DNA from: Fabrea salina
Taxonomy: Eukaryota > Ciliophora > Heterotrichea > Heterotrichida > Fabreidae
NCBI GenBank assembly: GCA_022984795.1
Contig: JALIHJ010000014.1
Location: 248,001-312,000 of the forward strand
Direction of reading: 5' to 3'
Length of the DNA stretch: 64,000 bases
Shown here piece by piece: positions 38,801-48,101 of this stretch (position 1 is its first letter; every line of letters begins with the position of its first letter). The notes below the pieces were generated by a model. It had not been told where the DNA came from. It worked only from the letters and a program-made list of their open reading frames with translations, and did no database searches. The translations under genes were made by a program, and so were the position numbers.

Positions 38801-39353
38801 CAACTGCCCAGATCCTTTCCTTTAGTTTTTGGATAGTTTTTTGTTCGTAACTTTCTAAGTCCCACTCCTTCACACACCCATCGTAAGAAACTGAAAACAT
38901 CACTTTGGAACTCACGGGAATTTTAAGCATGGTCACCCATATTTCATGTCCTTCAATCAAAAGCACCACTTCTAAAGTCTCGATGTCGTAGCACTTAATT
39001 TGGCCGTTCGCAAGTCCTGCGTAGAGTTGCTTGTTCTGTTCTTCTAAAGCCAAGCACATGATCCCACTATTTTCTTCAATTACTTTGAGTTGTTCAGTGT
39101 CCTCAAGACTCAATGAAGCCAACTTTCCTTCACTACTACCTGCGAAAACCCACTTTTCGTCGTTCGTAATTACACAGCAGTTTAATTCAACCAACGGCAG
39201 TTTAATTTCATAAGGTGCTAAGTTCTGCTCGATCTCAGTCTGTGCCAAGACTGTGTCTAACTCCTCACAAACTTCTTCGCCTCCTTTGCTTATGAAGTTA
39301 GTGTCTGAGCTTTCAGAAAAGTCAAGAGGCAAAACAGAATCACTCCTCACCAT
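35829..39353 (-). CDS. WD40-ankyrin-TRP-like ion channel fusion
   Basis: 1174 residues. Residues ~45-580 are WD40-like blades, enough for about two propellers (for example SIRLWDLHKENKVE and VIWDLEKETKK). Residues ~610-720 contain ankyrin-like helical repeats (LHFAAYHNFGNYL). Six membrane helices lie at ~820-1030; the pore loop between the last two ends LINLGDFD, and S6 is followed by a charged coiled coil (~1060-1165). The S1-S6 pattern fits TRP-type cation channels. Combining a soluble propeller array with a channel is unusual; the propellers may sense a ligand or anchor the channel. Confidence 0.8.
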   Translation of the reverse strand: MVRSDSVLPLDFSESSDTNFISKGGEEVCEELDTVLAQTEIEQNLAPYEIKLPLVELNCCVITNDEKWVFAGSSEGKLASLSLEDTEQLKVIEENSGIMCLALEEQNKQLYAGLANGQIKCYDIETLEVVLLIEGHEIWVTMLKIPVSSKVMFSVSYDGCVKEWDLESYEQKTIQKLKERIWAVDISADLKEVVVGTVEGSVVALSLETLEKVELARELEEVLCVRLSGKLLAASGRGGSIHLWKQSEGSWQKWKVLVGHRSNVNGLEFLLSNKLLISNSFDKSIRLWDLHKENKVEVLNGSDRQIQVLVPEKLNNFYSLEFGSDEEAYLRKWKLGHTMLCKDLKKCIYLKEAKTLVYDNLLGNIVIWDLEKETKKKELEADGPVRSVAVSYKGTFLFYSSKKKITKLDLETNEKLEKSSKYEVFDLAADERYIVCGVEYGFEIRSCSDLSLIKYLEKGLDIHFLAADSEMNALFTGRVDGTIEKYDISNKKLPRHCQAFKSNLRYLSLLKVSENDSCLVATDGFNFVLFDVSNGKIIQEYDEGHISDYLESNLYSFSILKDAWKLWDLQSKSTRSQEKIAILEKQNAHIFALPSSMKRITGSMFTLADYKKQFEAVVSNKTSGNLVAHNSLHFAAYHNFGNYLSKALENGVPFVEETTTPLSIALKRGFDNIIEVILEGILKRGYKDIWIIENSLVELNNSGYGKLSQLYQKLFFKVDLKRQLTCSSKTKLPHRYFSEKIHPELEDLESSYSSGTKEVPICLYGSLVKLPFVIGSRKSIEFLQSLDNCPNNFYAAKLVQTYLDYKFEKVRSILLLEGSIYLAYLVLLSIFVVNGAKDFILLNLVFVLNMILFLYEFYQMSMSLEYYWKDLVNYIDLTRSLCCSVLAIQMWAQGEVWVELLSFLVFVSLIRGIFYFRLVPGMIFIFNLLVATFKDVRSFSLLLLYSTVGFGLVFKCVYGDLEGFWGLLKASYLINLGDFDANEMGTLELVYFFLATVINPIIMLNLIISIMGDTLDRVMENRVSDNRKVMIDLILEVEYLFFWNRNKDQQKYLQVFAKELSEEETDEWGGKVAEIKEKITQLSKEIAEFKSSSQEVKQEMKKDINQIAEKMNQDSKENIKALERVVEEMDQNAQQIEQMKLGIRELVEEVKNISTIAFESLSKQQGTPQDYLEL

Positions 39354-39385
39354 TATAAAGTCTAACTTTAATTAGCATAATTCAA

Positions 39386-41615
39386 ATGAAAACTAAAATA
39401 AAACTCTTGATTCAGAAAGGAAAAAGTTTAGGAGGCACTGAAGCCCAAAGCATGGAAGGCTTCATAAACAACTTGTGCGCAAGCGAAGCTGACAAGTGCC
39501 CCAGTCCTTCTGAAGAAAGCCCCTCCAACCCCATACACTCCATAGTAGTTGTGGGCTTCGACCACAAAAAAGGCAGCATTGTTGAGTACCAGTACCCCTC
39601 TGACGCCCAAGAGTTCCCTATTCTACCTTACCTGAGTCTTCCTGACTCAGTCCACAACGAGTCCCACGACTTTTTGTACTTCACACTCCAAAGTGGCGGA
39701 CAATACCTTTACTGCGTAAGTTGTTTCCGACAAGTCAGGAACTCCAAACAAGCCCAAAGCCTAGAACGCAACTGCGTACAAAAGGCTGTAGTAGTTGTTT
39801 CCCGCCTGCCTTATCTGGGACTGATAGCTTCGAGAATGCAAGCAACTACCGAAGTTTACTTTGAACAAGAAAACTTTGAAAACACCCAGATACTTAAAGA
39901 CATGTACGAGTCTCTGCAAAGTAGTTTCGAAAACACTCACTCCAGCCAACTCAACACTGGCTTTTCAACTAGGAAACTTTTGATGACTCTTAAAGAAAAC
40001 CTAATGGTTCTGTTTAAACTGTTACTGCTTGAAGCCAAAGTTATAGTCTTTTCCAAGAAGCCAAGCAACCTCAGTTGTGCTATTTGGAGTCTTTTGTCCC
40101 TTTACCCAGGACAACTTTGCTTCGGAAGCAAACACTTCCGGAGTTACTTAGGAAGACTAGGCACCTACGGTCTGCCTTTGGAGTTGTTCCACAGCAACTG
40201 TGAGTTGCACCCTTACTTCTCCATATTCCAGTTAGAAGAAATGCAGGCCAAAGGGTACTTAATGGGATGCACCAACGAAATGATTGTGCAGCACCCTAAA
40301 TCTGAACCCCACGCCATTTTGGACTTGGACTCTTCTAGCTTAACAGTTCTGCTCACTAAGCAAGAGCAAAAGGCCCTTAAACTTTCAAAGCATGAAAAGC
40401 TCTTCATCAAAAACTTAGTTAGAGTAAGTTCCAATCAGAAAACTGATAAAACTTTCCACTCCAGTGAAAGTTGGTTTGGGTCTGAAAACTTAGAGTGGGA
40501 AGGAAGCAACGAACACATTAAAACAGAGTTCCACAACTTCCTCAAAGAGATTCTTTCCAACCTAGCTTTGCTGAAACTCAAGTTTTTAGGCGACACTGAC
40601 TACAAAGAAGCAATTCCTTCCGACAGCGAAACAGAAGAACAAACAAACAACTACCTCCACCTCGACCCCAAACTAGGTAAGTTCAGGAAGTACAAAAAGT
40701 TCACCAAAGGTTTTAAAAAAGAATTCTTGATTAAGTGGTCCTACACCAGCAACTTCAAAGTCTGGGCTAGAAAACATCCCAAAGTTTTAGGAGTGCTTTC
40801 GCCACTAGCTGGTAACTTACACTCAGGTCCAGTCCAAAAAGTCAGGGTGATTTACGAAAACGGAGAAACTTACACAGGCTCGATGCAAAACGGAAAAAGG
40901 CAAGGAATAGGTGTCTTGACAGACAGAGAAGGCAATAAGTACGAAGGTGAGTGGCAAGACAACATGGTATGTGTCTATTAAGAGATGGGGCTTAGGAACC
41001 TTAACAAGCTCTGAAGGAGTCTATGACGGAGAGTGGGTCCAAGACCTGAAGCACGGCAACGGCCGCCAAATTTTGGGACAAAAGCAGTACTCCGGAGGGT
41101 TCAGGCAGGGAAAGTACGAAGGATTTGGAGTGCTTGTAGACGAAGAAGGCGGGATCTACGAAGGCGACTGGAAAATGGGACTCCAAAACGGAATGGGTCA
41201 CTGGCACAGCCCAGAAGGGACAGTTTACAGAGGCGAGTTTTTGGATGGGGAGTTCCATGGCCAAGGCCAGTTGATTCTGCCCAACGGAGAAACTTATGTA
41301 GGACACTTCCAGAAGGGAAAAAAGCACGGTTTGGGAGAATACTTTTACGAAGACGGAGAAATCTATAAAGGAATGTTTTACGATGACAACAAACACGGCA
41401 GAGGAACTATAATTAAGGAAGACGGGTCTGAAATCACAGCAGTTTTTAAAAGAGGAGAAGTGAGTTTGGGTTCTTGCTGTGTGGACTACAAAGATGGGAA
41501 AAAGTACCAAGGAGCTTTGGACAAGCAACTGAGACCTCATGGAAAAGGAGTGATGACTCTGAAGTCAGGAAGCATAATTCCGAGTTTTTGGGAGCATGGA
41601 AATCAGAAGGTTTAA
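39386..41615 (+). CDS. AVL9-type DENN protein fused to MORN repeats
   Basis: Exons 39386-40966 and 40983-41615 give 737 residues. Residues ~48-340 match the AVL9 DENN domain: VVVGFDHKKGSIVEYQYPS, LPDSVHNESHDFLYFTL, VSCFRQV and the Leu-rich LFKLLLLEAKVIVFSKK. AVL9 works in Golgi-to-surface transport. From ~485 to the end are about nine MORN repeats (YTGSMQNGKRQGIGV, YEGDWKMGLQNGMGH), usually membrane- or cytoskeleton-binding. The 16-base intron sits inside the MORN array, so the fusion depends on splicing. I know of no animal or yeast AVL9 with MORN repeats. Confidence 0.85.
40967..40982 (+). other. 16-base intron inside the MORN array
   Basis: It reads GTATGTGTCTATTAAG. Removal joins DNM to RWGLGTL in phase 0 and completes a MORN repeat; retention hits TAA within it. 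Confidence 0.85.
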
Positions 41616-42304
41616 GTTTTAAATGGCAAGTTATCTACTAACTCGTTGACTCTTTTGATTTTTTCAGCGTAATTCCTGGAAGGGGAGCTTAGAACGATTC
41701 TTTTGGAGACACTTAAGTTAGAACTCTTGGTGTTGTTAAGGCTCTCTTGGTCTTTTCCATGGTTTTTGGCTCTGATCATTTGGGACTTAAATTCTTCAAA
41801 GGTTTTGGGCATTTTTCTGCTTTTGAGTTTGATCTTAGGTTTGGGGGTTTGTGATATGTGCTGGCTGATATCCGCTTGGAGGTCACAGATTTCAGGCTTG
41901 GACTTTTCCTGGCGCAAGTTTCTAAAGTGGTTGTAACTGATTGAAGGAAGGGCGTTTTGTGACTTGTTGACCTTTTTAGTTTGTTTGGACTGAGCAAAAT
42001 TTCCCTGGAGTCTTTTTATTCTGAAGTCAGGAGTTAGTTTTTTGAGTCTTCTATTAGGACTCTCGCCCTGTTTGGTTTTTTCGTCTAAAAAGTCGTAAAT
42101 AAACTTAGGCAGGTTTTGTTCTCTTGGTTTTTTCGACCTAACCAACTTGAACTTAGGCTTTTCTGTCAACTCCTGGTTGGACTTTGCGTAACTGATATTA
42201 AGACAAGAAGTTTTCTCGATTTCAACAATTGGGGATTGGAGTTTCTTGATCCTTGCAGGCGTAACAGCGAAGTAGTTGCTTTTGGGCAACTTGTCTGGAA
42301 TCAT
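41612..42304 (-). CDS. Basic protein of unknown function
   Basis: 230 residues from the ATG at 42304, five bases after the stop of the kinase gene on the same strand. Very rich in Lys, Arg and Ser, with short conserved-looking words (KFIYDFLDEKT, FEEFKSQMIRAK). Probably disordered. No known domain. Its stop overlaps that of the AVL9-MORN gene by sharing TTAA. Confidence 0.6.
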   Translation of the reverse strand: MIPDKLPKSNYFAVTPARIKKLQSPIVEIEKTSCLNISYAKSNQELTEKPKFKLVRSKKPREQNLPKFIYDFLDEKTKQGESPNRRLKKLTPDFRIKRLQGNFAQSKQTKKVNKSQNALPSISYNHFRNLRQEKSKPEICDLQADISQHISQTPKPKIKLKSRKMPKTFEEFKSQMIRAKNHGKDQESLNNTKSSNLSVSKRIVLSSPSRNYAEKIKRVNELVDNLPFKT

Positions 42305-42309
42305 CTTTA

Positions 42310-45300
42310 TTAAGTTGGAGGGTTAGGGTTCTTAATTGAAGGAGTGAAAGTAGAAACATACGAAACTTTGGGCTTCACCATGCGGGAACCTTGCTGCTGC
42401 ACCAAAAGTGGAAGTTTGATCCGCGAAAGCACTGGAACACTTTGGCCTCCCGACATGATTCCTTCCCATTCGCCACTTACGTTCACGTTCATTAAGTAGG
42501 CTACTCGTGACTCGTCGTTAGAAATCGCAAACATCCACAAACTGCACACTTTGCACCTGTAAAGTGCCCACTGGTCAATTCCACTCCTCCAGGGTCTTTT
42601 TTCAACCACCCGGAACAACTCTGCGTTTGCGTCTAGGTTGAAAGAACTCAGTATAACTTGTTCGTGTGCTTTGTCTTCGTTGAAAGGGCCTATCAAAAAG
42701 TCGTCCCTTTCAGCAAAGCCCCAGTTCAGGGAGTTCCAAGAAAGCGAGTGCAAGTCCTTTAGTTGGGAAATAAAGTCACCACACCCTGGAGAAGGACACT
42801 CTGCCGTGTCTACGTTTCTGAACTGCCTTGAACAGTTGCAACTCCTAGTCACTTGGTACTTGGGGTCAGCCAGGTGCCTTTTGAGAATTATTGTGCAGCT
42901 CCCACACAAACACTGGTAACGTGGGTAGCGTCCTAGGTAGTCTTTGATCTTTCTTTGCTGCAGAGTCCAAATAGACAACTTCGTCAGGGACTCTAAAGGA
43001 ACGTCAACGAACAAAACTTGGGACTTAACTAAACTCCAAGCTTCGAAAAAGGAAGTGTTAAAAATCTCACTCAGGCAAACTAACAAGCACTCAATAATCC
43101 AAAGTTTTTCGTTTTCCACAAAAAGAACTCTTCCGTTTGCTAAGTGAGCAGACCGCAAAAAGTCCATAACTCCTGGGAGACTCTGCAAAGGAGCTGGTCC
43201 TACCATAGTGTGCTGGAATATCTTAAGTGCTGAATCTTCCAGCCCTGCATGGACTACATGTGTAATTCCTAACTTCATCAACTGCAAAGTGTTTTGTTTA
43301 AAGAACTCCTGTGAACACAAGTACAAGTCATGGGTGATTCTGAGCAGTGAAGGTCTGGGAGACTTAATTCTGTTCCCAGAAATACCCGACCTAAGGTTCA
43401 CACAAACTTCCAGCACCTGCTCTAGCTCGCTGAAGCTCCTGAGTTGGTGAGCTGAAGGTGGTCTTCTTGAAACCGAAGGAGCAGAAACCAAAAGTGCGTG
43501 TATATGCTCAAACCTGTTCAGTGCACTGTCAATGGTGGGTCTGTGTCTAGGGTCCCTCATAAGCATGTACTTGAGGAAGTCTACCAAGTAAACGTTTCCA
43601 TTCAGTTTTTCTAGGTTTTCTTCCTTTAAAAGTTCTTCTTTGTAGGAAGTGCACCTGATGTAAAAGACCACCCAGTCTTGGTGGTAAAACAAAAACTCGC
43701 CTGTCAAGAGTTCATACAGAAGACACCCCAAAGACCAAATGTCCGAAGCCCTAGTAGTTCCTACTTTGCGTCTTCTGTCGAACTTGTCGTTGTCCTTCCT
43801 AGCTGCACGTGTTAAGTCAAGCATCTCAGGGGACTTTATGTACTCAGTTCCTTTGTTCCTCAAACAAGTCTCGTCTTCAGAATTAATGAACATTCTGCAC
43901 TCTCCAAAGTCACCAATGGTTATCTGGCACTCTTCTATGGGGTCTTCCAGAAACACGTTGTCGCACTTAAGGTCGTAGTGAGTAACGTTGTTTTTGTGGA
44001 TTATTTTCACGGCCTTCAGAATTTCTCTGTAAACAGTCAAAAACTTTGGCAAGTGCTCCTCAAGTGAACCCGAAAGTTGTTCTCTCCACTGTTTAAGACT
44101 GATCGGGTACCTCTTCATGACAATGTAGTAGTCATTTTCATCAACTCCGTAGTCAAACAAGTCAGTGACTCCTTTTTCAAGCCTGAACTCTTCCAAACAA
44201 GTAATTTCTGTAAAGATGTCGTGCAACACACACCTGTCGTAAATCGTTTTGGGAACCGACATCTTTTTAACAGCCACTGCAGGGGGGTCTGGGAGTCCTG
44301 TTTTGCACTCGTACACAGTTCCGTAGGCCCCTGTGGCTATTTTGTGCCAGGAAGAGTATATTGAAGGGTCGAAAAAGTGGGAAGCTAGGAGTTTCAGGAG
44401 TCTTTGACCTGCCAAAGGCGGAACGATGTGGGTAATTAGCTTCTGGAGTTTGGGCAGAATGTGCTGGTTGGAGGGGTGGTTAAGGTGGTAGTGCAGCAAA
44501 AACAGAACATTAGGAATTCCGTTGTTAATGGGGTACTGGGAGCAGTAAAGTTCTTCAAGTGTGCCCCTCGTAGGCGTGAGTAGCAAACAAAATATAAGTC
44601 CGAGCATGCAGGTTTGGAGTTCTTCGTCACTGTATATCTCTCGCTGGCGTCTTTGTTGTTCGTAAAACTCCTTTTCCTTGCATATCTCTTGGGACTCCAC
44701 TAAGTCCTTTTTGTCGGGGTTGGGTTTGTCAAGGGCTAGGTGGAACTTGCTGGTTCCGTCCAGTGACTTTTGGATTCGGGTGAGTCCGTAGGTTTTTTGG
44801 GGTTCTTTAACCATGGCCTTCACGAATTCTTGCTTTTCCATTTCCTTTTTGTCGGGGTCTTGGGACAACAAGTTGATTTTAAGTGCAGGAATGGAGGGTT
44901 TTTTGGTTTGCTCTTCCAACTTAGGCATGTTTAGTTTGGGAACTGGGTTGCCTGCACTTGGGGGAGGGACCTTAACTTCTTCTTTCTGAAACTTCTGGGT
45001 GATTTTTTTCTTTTCAGCTTTGTGCATTCTTATGAACTTTTCCCTCCTTAAAGTAATATCGTACTCCAAGTCTATTTCGCGGGTGAGGAACTCCAGTATT
45101 CTGAACTGAAAGAACTTCCTGGTCACGTCTGGAGTTCTGTTGCGTGCATAGGCAAACAAAGCCTTTAGGTGGATCTTGGAAAGCAACAAACAAGACTTCA
45201 AGTAAGCAGAAGGCTGGGGACTTTCAAGTGAACTGCCACTTTTGCCAGTAGTGGCGTTTAGTTTGTAGTCTTCCTTTTTGCTGAAGGGTTGGTTGTTACT

Positions 45301-48015
45301 GTAGAGTTTCAAAAAAGAAATGTAGTGCATACGGATATAGTACAAGGCAAACTCTTCGTTGCGGAAACAAGTGAACCTGGGAGAAAACCAAAAAAGATTT
45401 ATCAGGAGTTCCAGGATTGCCCTTGTGATGTGCATGTACCTAGGAGGGGGCGAGTAGGGGTGCAGTTTGGAAGACTTAATTTCTGGGTTGTGCTTTTGCA
45501 AGTACTTAGGTATGACACCGTAGCTAGGCGACAACAACCAAACCAGTCCGTTGAGGACTCTGCACACACACTCCTTCCAGTTCTTTTGGTTGGGGTTCAG
45601 TTCAGAGGACTTTTTTTCAAGTTGGATTTCGTTAACTATTTTCCTGCAAAAAATAGCAATTGCGTTGAAGTACTTGACTACAGACCTGGCTTCTTGTCTG
45701 ACACTTTCTCCAATCACACTCGCAGCAAAAGTCCTCACAGTTTCGTTCCAAGTGTCGTTTGCCACGAACACGTCAGACAACAGTTTGTAAGCCTCTGTAG
45801 TGTGGCTTTGGAGAAGCAACTGTGAAACCACTGAAAGCAAACTAGCAAACACCTGGCGGTTAGGTGCAGGGTTTTGGCCATTTGAAGGCGGACACGAACT
45901 CCACTCCATCATTTCTATGAGTCGTTTTTTAGTAGAAAGTAAGTTTTCAAACATCAAGTCTACTGCCTGGAAAAATGTTACTCGACTTGCACATGCTCTC
46001 AGGTACTTGGAAAGCACCTTCAAAACCTCGTTTTCTAGTTCGAAAAGCCTTGTTCCTGAAAAGTTTTCTTGGGCCCAAGTTAGTCTTCGTTGGAGTCTGA
46101 ACATAGCTAAGTCAGACTTTTTTCTGAGTTTTTCTTTTGGGAGGTCTTGCCAAGCAATTCCCTGAACCCAAAAAGGACTTTCTTTCGGCAAAGCTTCTTC
46201 CACCAACATGCTGAACCCTAAACTGCAGTTGGGGGACCTTTTAGGCGACTCATTAGTGAAAGTTCCAATCAAAAAGGGACTGCTGTAGGGAGTAACTGCT
46301 GCTTTGTGTATGCTTTCAGTGTGCTGTGCAAAGAAGTTCAGTATTGTGAAAATAGCTTTGTGTTCAGGAATGAGGAGTTCCTTTGACTTGACAATCTTGT
46401 AGAAAGCTAACTCCAACTCAGAACTATCGTCTGCAAAAGGCACTGAGTAGTTAAGTGAGTTTTGGGAAGACTGCTTCTGGGCGTAAGCCCCTCGAGGACT
46501 CATTCCGGGAACAGTGTTAGAAGGCACTACTTCTGCTTCTTCTTTGAGTTGTTGGAGGTTTTCTTGTTCATCGTTTTCGTGTTTGTCTTCTCCAGAGCAC
46601 CCTAGTTCTTCTTCGAAGATTTCAGTTTCGTCGTCACTGAACTCTGCGTTTTCTTGGGCCTTCATTGACAGAATGGCTTGTTGTCCACTGAACTCTTCTG
46701 AAAGGATGTGTCCAACCAAAATGTTTTGTGGCGACCTTACAAACTGGAGTTCAAAGGGATCATACATCTGGAGGAGGTGGTTCACTAAAGTAAGGAGTGC
46801 AGCTCTTAGTTTGTGGAAGTGAGTGTGAGGTTTTCTGTTGGTCTTTTCGGCTCTTTTGACTTCAGAAAGGGAGTTAGAGCGTTGTCTGAGTTTGTGTTTG
46901 AGTTTTTTGTCTGGGTTTTGGGAGCTCTTTTCTAAGTCGTTTGTTGGAAAAACTGTTCGTTTAGCTGCTTTTTCTAATTCAGAGTCCCTTTTTTGGGCCA
47001 AAAGAGCTGTTAAGTCAGCAGTTAAACAGGCTTCCCCCAGCTGCATTGCTAGGTTGTACATTACTTTTGAAGGAGGGACTACCTCGTTCATGTTGGTGCT
47101 TTCTTCTGCAATGAAGGAACTCTCGAAGTCAAAAACTTGGGAAGCGTTGTTGAGTTTGGGGAAGGGACTTGCATTCACAGGCGTTTGGTCTCCCCATGAA
47201 CCTGAAAACCCTGAAAACCTCGACCGGTAAGAAGCAGACTTGTCCCGGAAAGAGTCTTCTTGTGGCAAGTTCAGAACTGGAACCACAGGAGACCTAGGCC
47301 TGGACTCCTCAACCCTTTCGCGTGCAGCGCGGCGCAAAGCACGTGAAGAAACTGTGTGTCCGTAAAGCATAGGAAGTTCCAGCATGAAACTCTCTCCTTC
47401 CGAAACTATTGACTTGTTCAAAGTGGTTCGGTACTCTGGAGGAGCGTTGGGAATCGAAGGAGACCTGAGGAAAGGACCCGAGTAAGAATTCTTGCGATTG
47501 TGAAGTGGCTTTGAAGGGGCAGAGTTACTTGTAGGCTGCATGGGGTTTCCGCATATGGATTCTAGTTGTGCTACGCAAATACTAAGCACTTCCATTTCCT
47601 TAGCGGTGAAGCGGACTTGTTCGGAGTTGCCGACAAGTCTTATTAAAAGTAAGTACAAACTAGTGCACACAGGGTGTTCTTCCAGGTGCTGCATGCAAAC
47701 TTCCACTACTCTTTCGGCAGCCACTTCGCTTTTGTAGCACAGCTTGACCAAAATAATAGCTATTCTGTCGAGCAAAACCTCTTCGAAAGTTTTGTTTTCG
47801 AGTTTGGAGAGTTTGGCAGACCGGGAAGTTTTAGTGAAGGTTTCGCAGGACAAGGGAATTAGTTTGTCGATGAGTTGTTCTATGAAAATTGGAAGACTGT
47901 GCCTTTCTATTATGAATTCGTTCAATTCGTTCTGTATTGCCCCAAGTGTGTGAAGAAGGGTTTCACTGAATTCTTCATGACCTGAAAGCTGGTCTAAAAG
48001 AGTAACGCGGTCCAT
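42310..48015 (-). CDS. Giant protein kinase with phosphatase-like and Cys-rich C-terminus
   Basis: 1901 residues, the largest gene here. Residues ~1-1180 are mostly helical or disordered with no known domain. The kinase domain spans ~1225-1500: glycine loop ATGAYGTVYEC, Lys in AVAVKKM, catalytic loop HYDLKCDN (Tyr replaces the usual Arg), DFGECRMF, and SPEML in place of APE. Near 1535-1655 lies a dual-specificity-phosphatase-like domain (LYLCSQEF, KLGITHVVHAG) whose Cys-x5-Arg site is absent (VLFVENEKLWIIECLL), so probably dead. Residues ~1690-1745 have many Cys (CLCGSC, SCNCSRQ), likely zinc-bound. Looks like a TKL-type signalling scaffold. Confidence 0.8.
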   Translation of the reverse strand: MDRVTLLDQLSGHEEFSETLLHTLGAIQNELNEFIIERHSLPIFIEQLIDKLIPLSCETFTKTSRSAKLSKLENKTFEEVLLDRIAIILVKLCYKSEVAAERVVEVCMQHLEEHPVCTSLYLLLIRLVGNSEQVRFTAKEMEVLSICVAQLESICGNPMQPTSNSAPSKPLHNRKNSYSGPFLRSPSIPNAPPEYRTTLNKSIVSEGESFMLELPMLYGHTVSSRALRRAARERVEESRPRSPVVPVLNLPQEDSFRDKSASYRSRFSGFSGSWGDQTPVNASPFPKLNNASQVFDFESSFIAEESTNMNEVVPPSKVMYNLAMQLGEACLTADLTALLAQKRDSELEKAAKRTVFPTNDLEKSSQNPDKKLKHKLRQRSNSLSEVKRAEKTNRKPHTHFHKLRAALLTLVNHLLQMYDPFELQFVRSPQNILVGHILSEEFSGQQAILSMKAQENAEFSDDETEIFEEELGCSGEDKHENDEQENLQQLKEEAEVVPSNTVPGMSPRGAYAQKQSSQNSLNYSVPFADDSSELELAFYKIVKSKELLIPEHKAIFTILNFFAQHTESIHKAAVTPYSSPFLIGTFTNESPKRSPNCSLGFSMLVEEALPKESPFWVQGIAWQDLPKEKLRKKSDLAMFRLQRRLTWAQENFSGTRLFELENEVLKVLSKYLRACASRVTFFQAVDLMFENLLSTKKRLIEMMEWSSCPPSNGQNPAPNRQVFASLLSVVSQLLLQSHTTEAYKLLSDVFVANDTWNETVRTFAASVIGESVRQEARSVVKYFNAIAIFCRKIVNEIQLEKKSSELNPNQKNWKECVCRVLNGLVWLLSPSYGVIPKYLQKHNPEIKSSKLHPYSPPPRYMHITRAILELLINLFWFSPRFTCFRNEEFALYYIRMHYISFLKLYSNNQPFSKKEDYKLNATTGKSGSSLESPQPSAYLKSCLLLSKIHLKALFAYARNRTPDVTRKFFQFRILEFLTREIDLEYDITLRREKFIRMHKAEKKKITQKFQKEEVKVPPPSAGNPVPKLNMPKLEEQTKKPSIPALKINLLSQDPDKKEMEKQEFVKAMVKEPQKTYGLTRIQKSLDGTSKFHLALDKPNPDKKDLVESQEICKEKEFYEQQRRQREIYSDEELQTCMLGLIFCLLLTPTRGTLEELYCSQYPINNGIPNVLFLLHYHLNHPSNQHILPKLQKLITHIVPPLAGQRLLKLLASHFFDPSIYSSWHKIATGAYGTVYECKTGLPDPPAVAVKKMSVPKTIYDRCVLHDIFTEITCLEEFRLEKGVTDLFDYGVDENDYYIVMKRYPISLKQWREQLSGSLEEHLPKFLTVYREILKAVKIIHKNNVTHYDLKCDNVFLEDPIEECQITIGDFGECRMFINSEDETCLRNKGTEYIKSPEMLDLTRAARKDNDKFDRRRKVGTTRASDIWSLGCLLYELLTGEFLFYHQDWVVFYIRCTSYKEELLKEENLEKLNGNVYLVDFLKYMLMRDPRHRPTIDSALNRFEHIHALLVSAPSVSRRPPSAHQLRSFSELEQVLEVCVNLRSGISGNRIKSPRPSLLRITHDLYLCSQEFFKQNTLQLMKLGITHVVHAGLEDSALKIFQHTMVGPAPLQSLPGVMDFLRSAHLANGRVLFVENEKLWIIECLLVCLSEIFNTSFFEAWSLVKSQVLFVDVPLESLTKLSIWTLQQRKIKDYLGRYPRYQCLCGSCTIILKRHLADPKYQVTRSCNCSRQFRNVDTAECPSPGCGDFISQLKDLHSLSWNSLNWGFAERDDFLIGPFNEDKAHEQVILSSFNLDANAELFRVVEKRPWRSGIDQWALYRCKVCSLWMFAISNDESRVAYLMNVNVSGEWEGIMSGGQSVPVLSRIKLPLLVQQQGSRMVKPKVSYVSTFTPSIKNPNPPT

Positions 48016-48101
48016 TTTATATTACAGTTTAAATAGCACTGAAGAATTCAGTTTGTTGACCAAACTTCCATTTTTCGAATAATAAAGCGTTAAGAATAAG
48101 A

